Numbered from the stretch's first letter, positions 46,931-55,526 are shown. The stretch is DNA of 62,923 bases from VFKI01 sp964647825 (GCA_964647825.1 CAZYJL010000009.1:1-62923); one strand, 5' to 3'. Notes: generated from the letters alone by a model not told the origin. Numbers and translations: made by a program.

Positions 46931-46956
46931 AATACACCTCCTCATTTTTAGATAAA

Positions 46957-47550
46957 TTAAGCTGTTAGCCCTTTTGATAAAGCTGCAACAATCATGCTGA
47001 TGTAGCTTTCTTTAGATAAAGGATTTTTTCTAAAAATACCTAAGTCATCGTTTAGGTATCCATCAACACTATTGATTAACCAAATCATTAATAAATCTGG
47101 CTTTATCTCTAAACTCATTTTCTTTTTTTCTTGTAAATAATGAATTGCGTCGATCCATACAGAAGGGGAAAGTGGGTGATCGACCACACTGAGCAAACTG
47201 GACGATTCCAATCGTTGCCAGCTAACTAGCCTTTTTAATTTAGGACACTGTCTATATAGAGTAATTCGCTGCTCAAACACCGAGGTAATAAATTCCGTGA
47301 TACTGCTAGGCGTCTTAGAAATCGGTATGACTTGCGCACTCTCCACGACAGCGATTTTAACTTGTCGCCATAATTTCTCTTTATTTCCAAAATGATGGAA
47401 TATAAGTGCCTGATTGACTCTAGCTTTTTTTGCAAGCTGGCCCATCGATGTGCCGGCAAAACCATGTTGCATAAATAGTATCAAAGCAGCTTGTAAGATT
47501 CTTTTTCTTGTCATATCAGCACTGGGTCGTTGTGCCCTGATCTTTTGCAT
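46957..47550 (-). CDS. TetR-family transcriptional repressor
   Basis: The protein has 197 aa from the ATG at 47550 with GAGG 6 nt upstream; upstream in-frame ATGs lack one. The N-terminal helix-turn-helix (residues 14-60) reads TRKRILQAALILFMQHGFAGTSMGQLAKKARVNQALIFHHFGNKEKLW, a textbook TetR domain. The ligand-binding part is unassigned. An inverted repeat overlaps its own promoter, so autoregulation is likely. It sits between the two PHA synthase loci and may also control them; that is inference. Confidence 0.92.
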   Translation of the reverse strand: MQKIRAQRPSADMTRKRILQAALILFMQHGFAGTSMGQLAKKARVNQALIFHHFGNKEKLWRQVKIAVVESAQVIPISKTPSSITEFITSVFEQRITLYRQCPKLKRLVSWQRLESSSLLSVVDHPLSPSVWIDAIHYLQEKKKMSLEIKPDLLMIWLINSVDGYLNDDLGIFRKNPLSKESYISMIVAALSKGLTA

Positions 47551-47590
47551 TTTTTCCTCATGTTTTATTAATTTGTTAAACATATAAGCA

Positions 47591-47623
47591 ACTATATAAT
47601 TAATTAACTGATTAGTCAATTAA
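47591..47623 (-). promoter_or_regulatory. tetR promoter overlapped by a 24-bp operator-like inverted repeat
   Basis: On the minus strand TTGACT (47614-47619) and TATAGT (47591-47596) are separated by exactly 17 bp, a near-consensus sigma70 promoter. Over the -35 and spacer lies an inverted repeat, 47600-47609 versus 47614-47623 (TTAATTAACT / AGTCAATTAA), 10-bp arms with one mismatch and a 4-bp centre. TetR bound there would block RNA polymerase. Confidence 0.7.
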
Positions 47624-47717
47624 CTATTTATGATGGTATCCTGAGTGCGTAACAGCACCGTTGGATGGGATATTTTTTTAGAGGAAACAATAGAGTAAAT
47701 AAAGATTGCCCTAATCC

Positions 47718-47926
47718 TCGGCTAGCTCATATAAAATGATCTTTTTATGTACTATTTTTAGCAAAAGAAGCTGTCGTATCGCGCTTTATCCGCGCTATCC
47801 AGTCTCTTTATTTATCATTTTCTGGATCCCCCGGATAAACCGCGGGATGACAAGATTTTTCTAGCTAGTTTTTTATCAAAAACCAAATTTAAGATAGAAA
47901 AAAATTAATTTATATGAGGTGGCCCT
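47718..47926. repeat. Dispersed repeat type 3, most complete copy
   Basis: The ends are inverted repeats: CTCATATAAA near 47726 faces TTTATATGAG near 47911, followed by GTGGCCCT. The core has a hairpin-forming pair, ATCGCGCTTTATCCGCGCTA and GGATCCCCCGGATAAACCGC, then GGGATGACAAG. Copies or fragments are at 17349, 28798 and 62874. The right end lies 2 bp from the phaJ stop. Flanks CCCTAATC and ACTTAATC agree at 6 of 8 bases, a possible old target duplication. Confidence 0.75.
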
Positions 47927-47928
47927 AC

Positions 47929-48393
47929 TTAATCTTCAGGCAGCATAATACTTTCACAATGAATTTTTTCTGTTGGCGCCAACACTTTTGCAACACCCAA
48001 TAATACAATTTTGTTTTTTTGATTTGTGCATTGACACGATAATAATAAAATTGGCTTGCGTACGAATTTTTTTATTACTGTTACCTTTGCTGTAATCGTA
48101 TCAGCCAACATCACCGGACGCATAAAACGCAAAGTTTGTGCAAGATAAATTGTACCGGGCCCTGGTAATTGTGTACCTAGTACGGCAGAAATACGTGACG
48201 CAGTCCATAAACCGTGTGCCACAATGCCATGAAACATTGCATTTTTTGCAAATGCATCATCTAAATGATAAGGATTAAAATCACCAGAAGAACGTGCGAA
48301 AAATTCAATATCTTTTTTTACTAATATATGCACTGATTCAGCGCTATCGCCTAACTGAATTTCACTAAAGACGCGATTGCTTAGTAGTGTCAT
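47929..48393 (-). CDS. phaJ: (R)-specific enoyl-CoA hydratase, MaoC/PhaJ type
   Basis: The protein has 154 aa with a single hot-dog domain. The hydratase-2 motif G37-D38-F-N40-P-Y-H43 supplies the catalytic Asp and His, followed by FHGIVAHGLWTASRISAVLG and LPGPGTIYLAQTLRF. It converts trans-2-enoyl-CoA to (R)-3-hydroxyacyl-CoA, the PHA synthase substrate. It is 20 bp downstream of phaC in the same direction, so phasin-phaC-phaJ form one operon that links beta-oxidation to polymer. Confidence 0.9.
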   Translation of the reverse strand: MTLLSNRVFSEIQLGDSAESVHILVKKDIEFFARSSGDFNPYHLDDAFAKNAMFHGIVAHGLWTASRISAVLGTQLPGPGTIYLAQTLRFMRPVMLADTITAKVTVIKKFVRKPILLLSCQCTNQKNKIVLLGVAKVLAPTEKIHCESIMLPED

Positions 48394-48413
48394 AGTATAA
48401 CTATCCTAATTTA

Positions 48414-50240
48414 CTATTTACCAAGAACATATACACCAGGCGCATCATACAATGGCGGATATTTTTTTTTCTGTCCAAGTACAAGAGGTGCTTTTATTTT
48501 TTCCTGATCTTTTGATAAATGTGCGAGCCATTCATGCCATGCAGGCCACCAAGAACCTTTATACATTTTAGCCTTTTCAAGCCATGTATCCGGACTAATA
48601 TAATGTGCTGTCGCGACTCGTGTATCAATTTGGTAAGTTCGGCCTTTCTTATTTGGCTCACTAACAATTCCTGCATTGTGTCCGCCACTCGCTAAAACGA
48701 ATGTTACATCTGTGCGAGTAAATAAATGTATACGATAAACAGAACGCCAAGGTGAAACGTGATCTTTTACCGTTCCAACAACAAAGATAGGGACTTTAAT
48801 ATCAACCAACGCAATACGTTTTTTATCGACGCGATACCGCCCTTGTACTAAATCGTTATTCAAAAAAAGCTGGTGAAGGTATTCCGAATGCATACGATAT
48901 GGTAATCGAGTTGTATCTGCATTCCATGCCATTAAATCTGTCATTGCACGTCTTTTTCCAAGTAAATAATCATGAATCATGCGAGACCAAATTAAATCAT
49001 TCGAACGCAGCATACTAAATGCACCCGCCATTTGTGCACCATCTAAATACCCTTTTTCCCACATGACGTCTTCTAACCAACTTACTTGGCTTTGATCGAT
49101 AAAAAGAGATAGTTCCCCTGGATCACGAAAATCCACCTGCGCGGCAAATAGTGTAATACTTTTCAACCACTCTTGACCTGATTGCGCCATTGCAGCCGCC
49201 GCCAGCATTAATAATGTCCCACCAAGGCAGTAACCTGTGGCATGTATTTTTGTATTTGGAAAAATTTCGCGAATTACTTTTAATGCCAACATAATACCTA
49301 ATTCTCGATAATCTTCGAGACCAACATGACGATCTTCTTCTTTTGGATTTTTCCAAGATATCATAAAGACAGTATGACCTTGATTCACGAGATATCGCAC
49401 TAACGAATTTTCAGGTGACAAATCCAAAATGTAATATTTCATAATCCATGCCGGCACGATGAGAATAGGCTCTGGATAAACCGTTGGCGTCGTTGGTGAA
49501 TACTGAATCAACTCCATCAAACCATTACGATAAACGACTTTTCCAGGTGTCACGGCAACGGCGATACCGGGTTGAAATTTTTCAGCACCGACTGGTGGCA
49601 TCCGACATTGAATACGCCGAATATCTTCTTGTAAATTATTAAATCCTGCGACGAAATTTGCACCGCCTTGTTGCATCGTTGCTGAAAGAATTTCAGGGTT
49701 TGTCAAAATAAAATTCGAAGGAGAAAACATATCTAAAATTTGTCTTACTGTAAAATGCACCACACGTTCATGATGTTTTGAGACTCCACGAATCCCTGTC
49801 GTCGCTTCATCCAACCATTTCTCACATAATCGAAATAATTGTGTATAAAAACTAAAAGGAAAAACATTCCATCCCTCTTTATTAAAACGAGGATCGACCA
49901 CTGCGGGTACACAAGAAAAAAAATTTATGCCATTTAAAGGAAACGCCGCGCTAGCAAAAGTGTTGAAACAAAGATTCCAATAATTCTGCGTCGTTCTTTG
50001 CATCAAATCTATTTGACGTGCAGGCGAAAGCAAGAAGTGTGATAGCCAATCAAAAATAGCCATGCCTAATGAGGCGGGTGACAATCCTAATGATAATTTT
50101 CCAAGCGAAGCACGTAATAGCGTATCGTAAGCAGCTCCATCATAGTAACCTTGTGAGCGACCACCAAGAGAATGAGTTTCCAACATAGCCTCTGTTTGTT
50201 GGAGCTCTTTCTCTTGTTGCGGTTTTTTACTATTTTTCAT
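48414..50240 (-). CDS. phaC: Poly(3-hydroxyalkanoate) synthase, class I type
   Basis: The protein has 608 aa from the ATG at 50240 with GGAG 6 nt upstream; earlier in-frame TTG and ATG codons lack a site. The N-terminal PhaC_N region (about 75-250) precedes an alpha/beta-hydrolase core with lipase-like box G336-Y-C338-L-G-G, catalytic Asp in VKDHVSPW and His in SGGHNAGIV. It polymerises (R)-3-hydroxyacyl-CoA on granule surfaces. It lies 23 bp after the phasin gene. Confidence 0.95.
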   Translation of the reverse strand: MKNSKKPQQEKELQQTEAMLETHSLGGRSQGYYDGAAYDTLLRASLGKLSLGLSPASLGMAIFDWLSHFLLSPARQIDLMQRTTQNYWNLCFNTFASAAFPLNGINFFSCVPAVVDPRFNKEGWNVFPFSFYTQLFRLCEKWLDEATTGIRGVSKHHERVVHFTVRQILDMFSPSNFILTNPEILSATMQQGGANFVAGFNNLQEDIRRIQCRMPPVGAEKFQPGIAVAVTPGKVVYRNGLMELIQYSPTTPTVYPEPILIVPAWIMKYYILDLSPENSLVRYLVNQGHTVFMISWKNPKEEDRHVGLEDYRELGIMLALKVIREIFPNTKIHATGYCLGGTLLMLAAAAMAQSGQEWLKSITLFAAQVDFRDPGELSLFIDQSQVSWLEDVMWEKGYLDGAQMAGAFSMLRSNDLIWSRMIHDYLLGKRRAMTDLMAWNADTTRLPYRMHSEYLHQLFLNNDLVQGRYRVDKKRIALVDIKVPIFVVGTVKDHVSPWRSVYRIHLFTRTDVTFVLASGGHNAGIVSEPNKKGRTYQIDTRVATAHYISPDTWLEKAKMYKGSWWPAWHEWLAHLSKDQEKIKAPLVLGQKKKYPPLYDAPGVYVLGK

Positions 50241-50263
50241 TATTGGCTCCATAGCAAGCAAAA

Positions 50264-50629
50264 TTATTGCTTTTGCCGTGTGCCACCACCATTTGCCGTT
50301 GTGCCAGCAACATTTCCCATCCCATTGATGTTCGATGTTTGGCTCGCCGTTTCTTGCAAAATATCCGCCAAAACTTTACCGCTTTCTGTCACACCAGCAA
50401 GAATAATTTCTGTTGCTGCACGAGAATAATTTACAACAGCAGCACAGGTCTTTCTTGCTAATTCCACTTGTGCCGGAATCATTTGTTCTGGCTTTTTCAA
50501 TTCGCTCATTTCTTTTAATTGATTCATCCCTTCCGTGACAGATTTCGCATTTAATTCCAATAATTCCGTCATGGGTGTTTGCAAGCATTGCACCAATTTT
50601 CCCCAATGTGCCATATAATTATTTTGCAT
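50264..50629 (-). CDS. phaP: Phasin-like granule-associated protein
   Basis: The protein has 121 aa from the ATG at 50629, 9 nt after GGAGG; an ATG three codons earlier touches that site and is too close. It forms an amphipathic helix with the phasin-like pattern LVQCLQTPMTELLELNAKSVTEGMNQLKEM and VNYSRAATEIILAGVTESGKVLADIL, and ends in a Gly/Asn/Thr tail. Phasins coat PHA granules and set their size. It is first gene of the phaP-phaC-phaJ operon behind a strong promoter. Confidence 0.82.
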   Translation of the reverse strand: MQNNYMAHWGKLVQCLQTPMTELLELNAKSVTEGMNQLKEMSELKKPEQMIPAQVELARKTCAAVVNYSRAATEIILAGVTESGKVLADILQETASQTSNINGMGNVAGTTANGGGTRQKQ

Positions 50630-50678
50630 TTGATCCATCCTCCATGCCAATATTGTGCATCGCAACATATACAAAATC

Positions 50679-50707
50679 ATTATATTGCGGTGCAGCATTA
50701 TGGTCAA
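50679..50707 (-). promoter_or_regulatory. Near-consensus sigma70 promoter of the phasin-phaC-phaJ operon
   Basis: On the minus strand TTGACC (50702-50707) and TATAAT (50679-50684) are exactly 17 bp apart. Transcription would begin near 50672, giving a leader of about 43 nt to the phasin ATG at 50629. One mismatch to consensus overall. Confidence 0.8.
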
Positions 50708-50905
50708 GTAGCACGAGGCGACTCACGCGTCGGATAAGGGTTACTCAATTGATTTTATTTATATTTAGAGTAACTGCGCAGGTGGTCACCCTTTAGACAG
50801 TAAATGAATGAGAACTCAGCCTATTCAATGAGTTATAGTTGCTTGGTTATCTTTTTTGTGGCGTAATCCGCTTAATTTAGACATCTCTTGAATAATTGTA
50901 TCATC

Positions 50906-52207
50906 ATGCGATTTATTGAACGCTTTACCCACCTAGCAGCCTTTTCTCATCATCCATTACTATTCATTCAGCGTATGCACGAAAAAAAAGGAGACTATTT
51001 TCAGACTCACTTTTTACATAAAACGTTTCATTTCACATGCGATCCAGATCATGTTGCTATTATATTGGGTAGTCATGCACACCACTTTCAAAAAGCGACG
51101 ACTATTTTCAGTAAAATAGAACCTGTCACTGGACCTCGTGGGTTAGTACAACTTGAAGGAGCGTGTTGGCAAAAATTACGTCGAGAAACCGATACGCTAT
51201 TTCGTCATCCAGCAATGCAACACTATCCTGCTATAATCGATCGTTATTTAAAAAAAATGTGTACAAAATTAGCCACGTATGCTGATAAAAATGAACCAGT
51301 CGATTTGTTCGCACTCATGATGGAATACACACTGATGACGGCTGCACATGTTATTTTTTCAGCGCCCGATCCGACACTTTTAAAAGAAATTCTGGATGCT
51401 TTTATTACCCTGAATCGCTTATGCGGTAAACGCATGCGCACGGCCTTTGCACTGCCCCTTGCTATTCCTATAAAAAGCAATCGACAAATCAAAAAATGTC
51501 AGCAAATTATTCGAATAGCAGTGACCAAGCTTATTAACCATTCCCGCGCTGAACGTTCAGTCAATAACAAAAATAGTTTACTGGCAGCGCTACTTGCAAA
51601 CTATCCTGAAGATCAGGCATTCATCCATGATCAATTGCTAACATTTTTATTTGCAGGCTATGAGACGACAGCGACTTCGCTTGCTTGCTGCTTTTATTTA
51701 CTTGCCAATCATCCGGAGATGCAAAACAAATTGGCAGAGATACGATTTACTGAAACGCCCCCTTCTTTGACAGAAACGAAAAAATGCGTCTTTGCAAATG
51801 CTGTCTATCGCGAAGCTTTGCGACTTTATCCTCCTGCATGGATACTTGCACGCGAAGCGACAGAAAATGTGATGATAGGTCATCATCACATTCAAAAAGG
51901 GGGAAATCTGATCATTAGTTTGCGGGAAATGCATCGCCGGTCTGCTATCTGGGAAGCGCCAGATACATTCCAACCTGAACGTTTTCTGACTGCTAGCGAA
52001 AGACATGCATTTGCCTTTATTCCATTTGGTGCAGGTAAACGGATTTGTAGCGGCAATCAATTTGCCATGTTAGAAGCCATTACCGCCTTAATAAAAATTT
52101 GCCAACAATTTACATTTTTTCCGGTAAATCGTGCGCCCTTGCAAATGAAGACGATGATTACTTTTCATCCTGCAGGCCCAGTCAATTTACAATTTGCACA
52201 ACGATGA
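50906..52207 (+). CDS. Cytochrome P450 of the terpenoid cluster
   Basis: The protein has 433 aa from the ATG at 50906; a TTG six codons earlier is less likely. All P450 landmarks are present. The I-helix oxygen-binding motif is A250-G-Y-E-T-T, the K-helix E303-A-L-R306, PERF 357-360, and the heme loop F374-G-A-G-K-R-I-C381-S-G. There is no membrane anchor, so it is a soluble bacterial-type enzyme that needs ferredoxin partners; fdxA at 37884 is a candidate only by proximity. Its stop overlaps the terpene synthase start (ATGA), so it probably acts on that product. Confidence 0.94.
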   Translation: MRFIERFTHLAAFSHHPLLFIQRMHEKKGDYFQTHFLHKTFHFTCDPDHVAIILGSHAHHFQKATTIFSKIEPVTGPRGLVQLEGACWQKLRRETDTLFRHPAMQHYPAIIDRYLKKMCTKLATYADKNEPVDLFALMMEYTLMTAAHVIFSAPDPTLLKEILDAFITLNRLCGKRMRTAFALPLAIPIKSNRQIKKCQQIIRIAVTKLINHSRAERSVNNKNSLLAALLANYPEDQAFIHDQLLTFLFAGYETTATSLACCFYLLANHPEMQNKLAEIRFTETPPSLTETKKCVFANAVYREALRLYPPAWILAREATENVMIGHHHIQKGGNLIISLREMHRRSAIWEAPDTFQPERFLTASERHAFAFIPFGAGKRICSGNQFAMLEAITALIKICQQFTFFPVNRAPLQMKTMITFHPAGPVNLQFAQR

Positions 52208-53094
52208 AAACTATTACAAAAAAAGAATATCCATCTGAAACAACGCAGCAAATTCAGCAATTTGTAACGCTTTGTAGCGAATTTATGCCACAACGTAACA
52301 AACGGTTGTTTGCTGAATTTTTGCCGACAGGCTATCAATTAGTGACACTGAGTTGCGTACCAGCCACTCAACGAGCAGAATTACTCATTGCAAAAGTGTG
52401 CCTCGGTATTTTTATTACCCTCATGGATGATTTTGCAGACCGTCCCGACATGCAAAATACATTATTACTGGAAAATCTATACGAACAGCGTTTTATTACT
52501 ACAAAAAAAAATACATACTTTGATATTGACGCCTCCGAGCTTCATGCGTTTGACAAAAAAACACTGCAATTTGGACAATTTATCTTTGAAAAACTAAAAA
52601 ATAATTTGGTAAAGACCACGCATTATGATCAATACAAAACAATTCTAGATTTTGATCTACAACAAATTTACAACTGCAATCGTTATTTTCAATTAGCATC
52701 CTGTTATCCAACTATCTTAAATAAGTATGAAGTCACTTACTTAAGCGCATTTAATATGGGCATGGTCATGGCTGGCCATATAGATCTTCTCGCATCACCA
52801 AATTTTAACGCTGCAGAAATGAGCATCATTCGCGAATTTTTGCATCACGCGCAACGCTTCGGAAAACTCTGTAACAATGAAGCGACTTTTACGCGTGAAT
52901 TACGTGAAAATGACTATAAAAATGAATTATTTTGGGCGGATTTTTCAGTCATGACACCTGAACAAGAAATGTCGACTATTTTGCAGCGTCTTGCAGTTCT
53001 TGCAGAGGGTATTCATACTTTTAATGGTCTGCATTATATTGATGGTCTGCAAGCACTCCGGAAATTACATCAAGATGCAAGCGACTATATCTAA
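52204..53094 (+). CDS. Class I terpene synthase-like protein
   Basis: The protein has 296 aa from the ATG at 52204. The diphosphate/Mg-binding motif D75-D-F-A-D79 (DDxxD) lies about 150 residues before an NSE-like triad N224-N-E-A-T228-F-T-R-E232, the spacing and order of microbial class I terpene cyclases. An all-helical pattern and the length (usual 300-350) agree. The NSE motif differs slightly from (N/D)D(L/I/V)x(S/T)xxxE at positions 2 and 3. It would ionise farnesyl or geranylgeranyl diphosphate and cyclise it; product unknown. It is coupled to the P450 upstream and to the FAD enzyme downstream. Confidence 0.8.
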   Translation: MKTITKKEYPSETTQQIQQFVTLCSEFMPQRNKRLFAEFLPTGYQLVTLSCVPATQRAELLIAKVCLGIFITLMDDFADRPDMQNTLLLENLYEQRFITTKKNTYFDIDASELHAFDKKTLQFGQFIFEKLKNNLVKTTHYDQYKTILDFDLQQIYNCNRYFQLASCYPTILNKYEVTYLSAFNMGMVMAGHIDLLASPNFNAAEMSIIREFLHHAQRFGKLCNNEATFTRELRENDYKNELFWADFSVMTPEQEMSTILQRLAVLAEGIHTFNGLHYIDGLQALRKLHQDASDYI

Positions 53095-54421
53095 AAAAAA
53101 ATTTGCACATGTCGTTATTGCAGGTGGCGGTTTTACAGGCCTAGTCACAGCAAAATTACTGTCCGCTTATTTTGACCGTGTCACGCTGATTGAGCGTTTT
53201 GCTGATTTTACCTCTTTGCCATCAACCACAGAAAACTTATCTGTACGCAGAGGTATACCACAAGGACACCACTTGCATGTACTCCTCGCTCGCGGACAGC
53301 AATTACTCGAGCATTTTTTTCCTAATATTTTAGAAACTATCCAACATGCAGGTTGCCGACAGATAGATTGGGCACTTGATACAGAATGGTCAGGCCCGTT
53401 TGGCAGACTACCGATTTATGCTTCAGACATCAAAACATTGACTTGTTCGCGGCAATTACTCGATGTTCTTGTCAGGAAAGATATTCTTGCGCAACCAACT
53501 ATCAGCATCAAAATTGGCTGCGTTGAAAATTTTGTATGGTCAACAGATAAACGACAGATTGAGGGCGTTTACGTCCGACAGGGACAGCAAGTCATAGAAA
53601 AAATTTCTGCAGAGCTTGTTGTCGATGTCAGAGGACGTAGCACCAATTTACCTAAAGCACTAGGCATCTTAAGTGATGTAAAAAAATATCGTGAATGCGT
53701 GCCAGCAAATATAGGGTATGCGTCACGTTTTTATCAGCTTTCTGCGACAGAACATGCAACATTTTGCCAATTTTACCGTCAAGTCAAACATCACAGTCAC
53801 ATCCTACAAGGTGCAGTGATTTCTCCCATTGAAAATCATCAGCTCGTCGTCACACTCACTGGCATTGGACAGTATCGTCCGTCAAATTGCCCGCGCGCTT
53901 TTGCAGAGCATCTTGCTGCTGTCGTGCCTCACGCTTTACAACATGTTTTACAACATGCGCAACCAATTACGCCCATTTATCTTTTTCGCAATCTCGATAA
54001 TGTCCATTCGCATTATGGCAAACTGCCATACTGGCCAAGCGGACTGATTGCGCTAGGTGATGCCGTCTGCCAATTCAATCCTATTTATGGTCAAGGCATG
54101 ACTGTAGCGCTCGAGGAAATCCTGTTATTGGAAAATATGTTATTTCATTGGAAAAATTCAAAAATAAAAAAAACGCCCTCCGTATTTTCATCAACATTTA
54201 CACAATGTTATCAAAAAAAAGTTGACCGTTTGCTCATTTTTCCTTGGTTGCTTGCGTCAATATCGGATGCGGGTGCCATTGAGAAGCCACCGATAACGAA
54301 ATTACTATTGCAGCGTTATCTCGATTTTATTTTGTACCGTGCCACAAGAAATAAAAAAGTGCATCGAAAATTTCTTCAGGTATTACATATGCTAAAAACA
54401 CCATTTCATTTATTTTTGTGA
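53075..54421 (+). CDS. FAD-dependent monooxygenase/epoxidase-like
   Basis: The protein has 448 aa from the ATG at 53075, which overlaps the terpene synthase end by 20 bp. The N-terminal Rossmann FAD motif is GGGFTG (17-22) within VVIAGGGFTGLVTAKLL. The second FAD motif is G328-D329 in LIALGDAVCQFNPIYGQGM, as in PHBH-fold aromatic hydroxylases and polyprenyl epoxidases. The C-terminus is basic with an amphipathic helix. In a terpene cluster it may epoxidise the isoprenoid before or after cyclisation; squalene-epoxidase-like and geranylgeranyl-reductase-like roles are alternatives. Confidence 0.82.
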   Translation: MQATISKKKFAHVVIAGGGFTGLVTAKLLSAYFDRVTLIERFADFTSLPSTTENLSVRRGIPQGHHLHVLLARGQQLLEHFFPNILETIQHAGCRQIDWALDTEWSGPFGRLPIYASDIKTLTCSRQLLDVLVRKDILAQPTISIKIGCVENFVWSTDKRQIEGVYVRQGQQVIEKISAELVVDVRGRSTNLPKALGILSDVKKYRECVPANIGYASRFYQLSATEHATFCQFYRQVKHHSHILQGAVISPIENHQLVVTLTGIGQYRPSNCPRAFAEHLAAVVPHALQHVLQHAQPITPIYLFRNLDNVHSHYGKLPYWPSGLIALGDAVCQFNPIYGQGMTVALEEILLLENMLFHWKNSKIKKTPSVFSSTFTQCYQKKVDRLLIFPWLLASISDAGAIEKPPITKLLLQRYLDFILYRATRNKKVHRKFLQVLHMLKTPFHLFL

Positions 54422-54441
54422 GTGAAGAAGTCACGACTACC

Positions 54442-54620
54442 GTAACAGATCAGTGGGGGTATTGTTTGACAACTTGACTGACCGCAACTGCCAAACAGCA
54501 AGCTGCATTTTACTGATACAGTATGCTTCATGTCTCAGAAAAGGCATGACTTTGATCGCTTGCAACAGCTGATGGGCAACGGATATGCATCGTCAAACAA
54601 TACGCCCACTGATCTGTTAC
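54442..54620. mobile_element. 179-bp palindromic element inside the terpenoid locus
   Basis: Terminal inverted repeats of 29 bp (GTAACAGATCAGTGGGGGTA... facing its complement, one mismatch). CGACTACC occurs on both sides (54434-54441 and 54621-54628), a perfect 8-bp target duplication. The duplicated bases lie in an older solo end (GACTACCTGAGTAGTAAC), so this element inserted into a relative. The core is shared with the 18289 and 30659 copies. Confidence 0.9.
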
Positions 54621-54662
54621 CGACTACCTGAGTAGTAACGTTAAGAATAAAAAGGAAGATTT

Positions 54663-55415
54663 ATGCTGTATCTACATCAATATCCGGGCATCTGGCAATT
54701 ACCAAGCTTAAGTCCATTTTGTATACGCGTGGAAACGTATTTACGTATGCGTCACCTGAATTATCAAACGATCCTTGAAACAAATCCACGTCGAGGGCCT
54801 CTCGGAAAAATGCCCGTGTTACGCGATGATAAAATTATTATTCCAGATTCAGCATTGATTATTCAGTATCTAGAAAAAAAATTTTCTCCCGGGCTAGATG
54901 CTGAGCTTACAGGCACAGAGCGTGCAATGTCACATACGATACAACGTATGCTCTGTGAAGGACTATATTTTGTTATTCTTTATTCCCGATGGATTGATCC
55001 AGTTGGAAAAAAAATTATTGATGATGCTTATCGTCAATTTTTTCCTCGCATGCTTGCGCCATTTGCATTAAAAGCAATTCGTCACTTATTAAAAAAACAG
55101 GGAATGGCGCAAGGCACTGCGCGTCATGATACAAACACAATCTATCAAATGGGATGTGATGATATTCATACATTGGCTGAATTATTAGGTGAAAAAAAAT
55201 ATATATTAGGTGATACGCCACACACTGTTGATGCAACTGTCTTTGCTTTTCTCGCCATTATTTTATACTCACCACTACAGAATCCTTTATTAGCAGCAGT
55301 CAAAGCACGAAACAATCTCCAACACTATACTGAGCGCTTACATAAAAAATGGTTTACCCATACAAAAAATAATTTTTTACGCAGCGCAGAGGATGCCTGT
55401 ATCTACGCTATGTGA
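54663..55415 (+). CDS. Glutathione S-transferase-fold protein, metaxin/FAXC-like
   Basis: The protein has 250 aa; AAGGA lies 6 nt before the ATG. The N-terminal thioredoxin-like domain shows SLSPFCIRVETYLRMRHLNYQ, GPLGKMPVL and DSALIIQYLEKKF. The C-terminal helical GST domain includes ILGDTPHTVDATVFAFLAIIL. This is the Tom37/metaxin-like branch rather than classical GST. It may conjugate or isomerise a cluster intermediate. It is separated from the monooxygenase by a mobile element, so membership of the terpenoid cluster is likely but not certain. Confidence 0.82.
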   Translation: MLYLHQYPGIWQLPSLSPFCIRVETYLRMRHLNYQTILETNPRRGPLGKMPVLRDDKIIIPDSALIIQYLEKKFSPGLDAELTGTERAMSHTIQRMLCEGLYFVILYSRWIDPVGKKIIDDAYRQFFPRMLAPFALKAIRHLLKKQGMAQGTARHDTNTIYQMGCDDIHTLAELLGEKKYILGDTPHTVDATVFAFLAIILYSPLQNPLLAAVKARNNLQHYTERLHKKWFTHTKNNFLRSAEDACIYAM

Positions 55416-55441
55416 GTAGAGAAGAGGCTGATTTATAACTA

Positions 55442-55506
55442 ATTGATTATATTATTTATTTTTTTGTCTCAGGTATTTTTGTCTAAAAAAATCTAATATA
55501 ATCAAT
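55442..55506. repeat. AT-rich inverted repeat after the GST-like gene
   Basis: ATTGATTATATTA (55442-55454) faces its exact complement (55494-55506) across 39 A/T-rich bases. It may act as a terminator for the terpenoid cluster. A weaker match is at 17199-17259. Confidence 0.45.
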
Positions 55507-55526
55507 AAATAATGAATATGCCTGTT

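Noticed and set aside
50740..50774. GTTACTC...GAGTAAC inverted repeat upstream of the P450 as a mobile-element remnant or operator
   Set aside because: Orientation of the ends is opposite to the element family (GTAAC...GTTAC), arms are only 7 bp and there is no flanking duplication.
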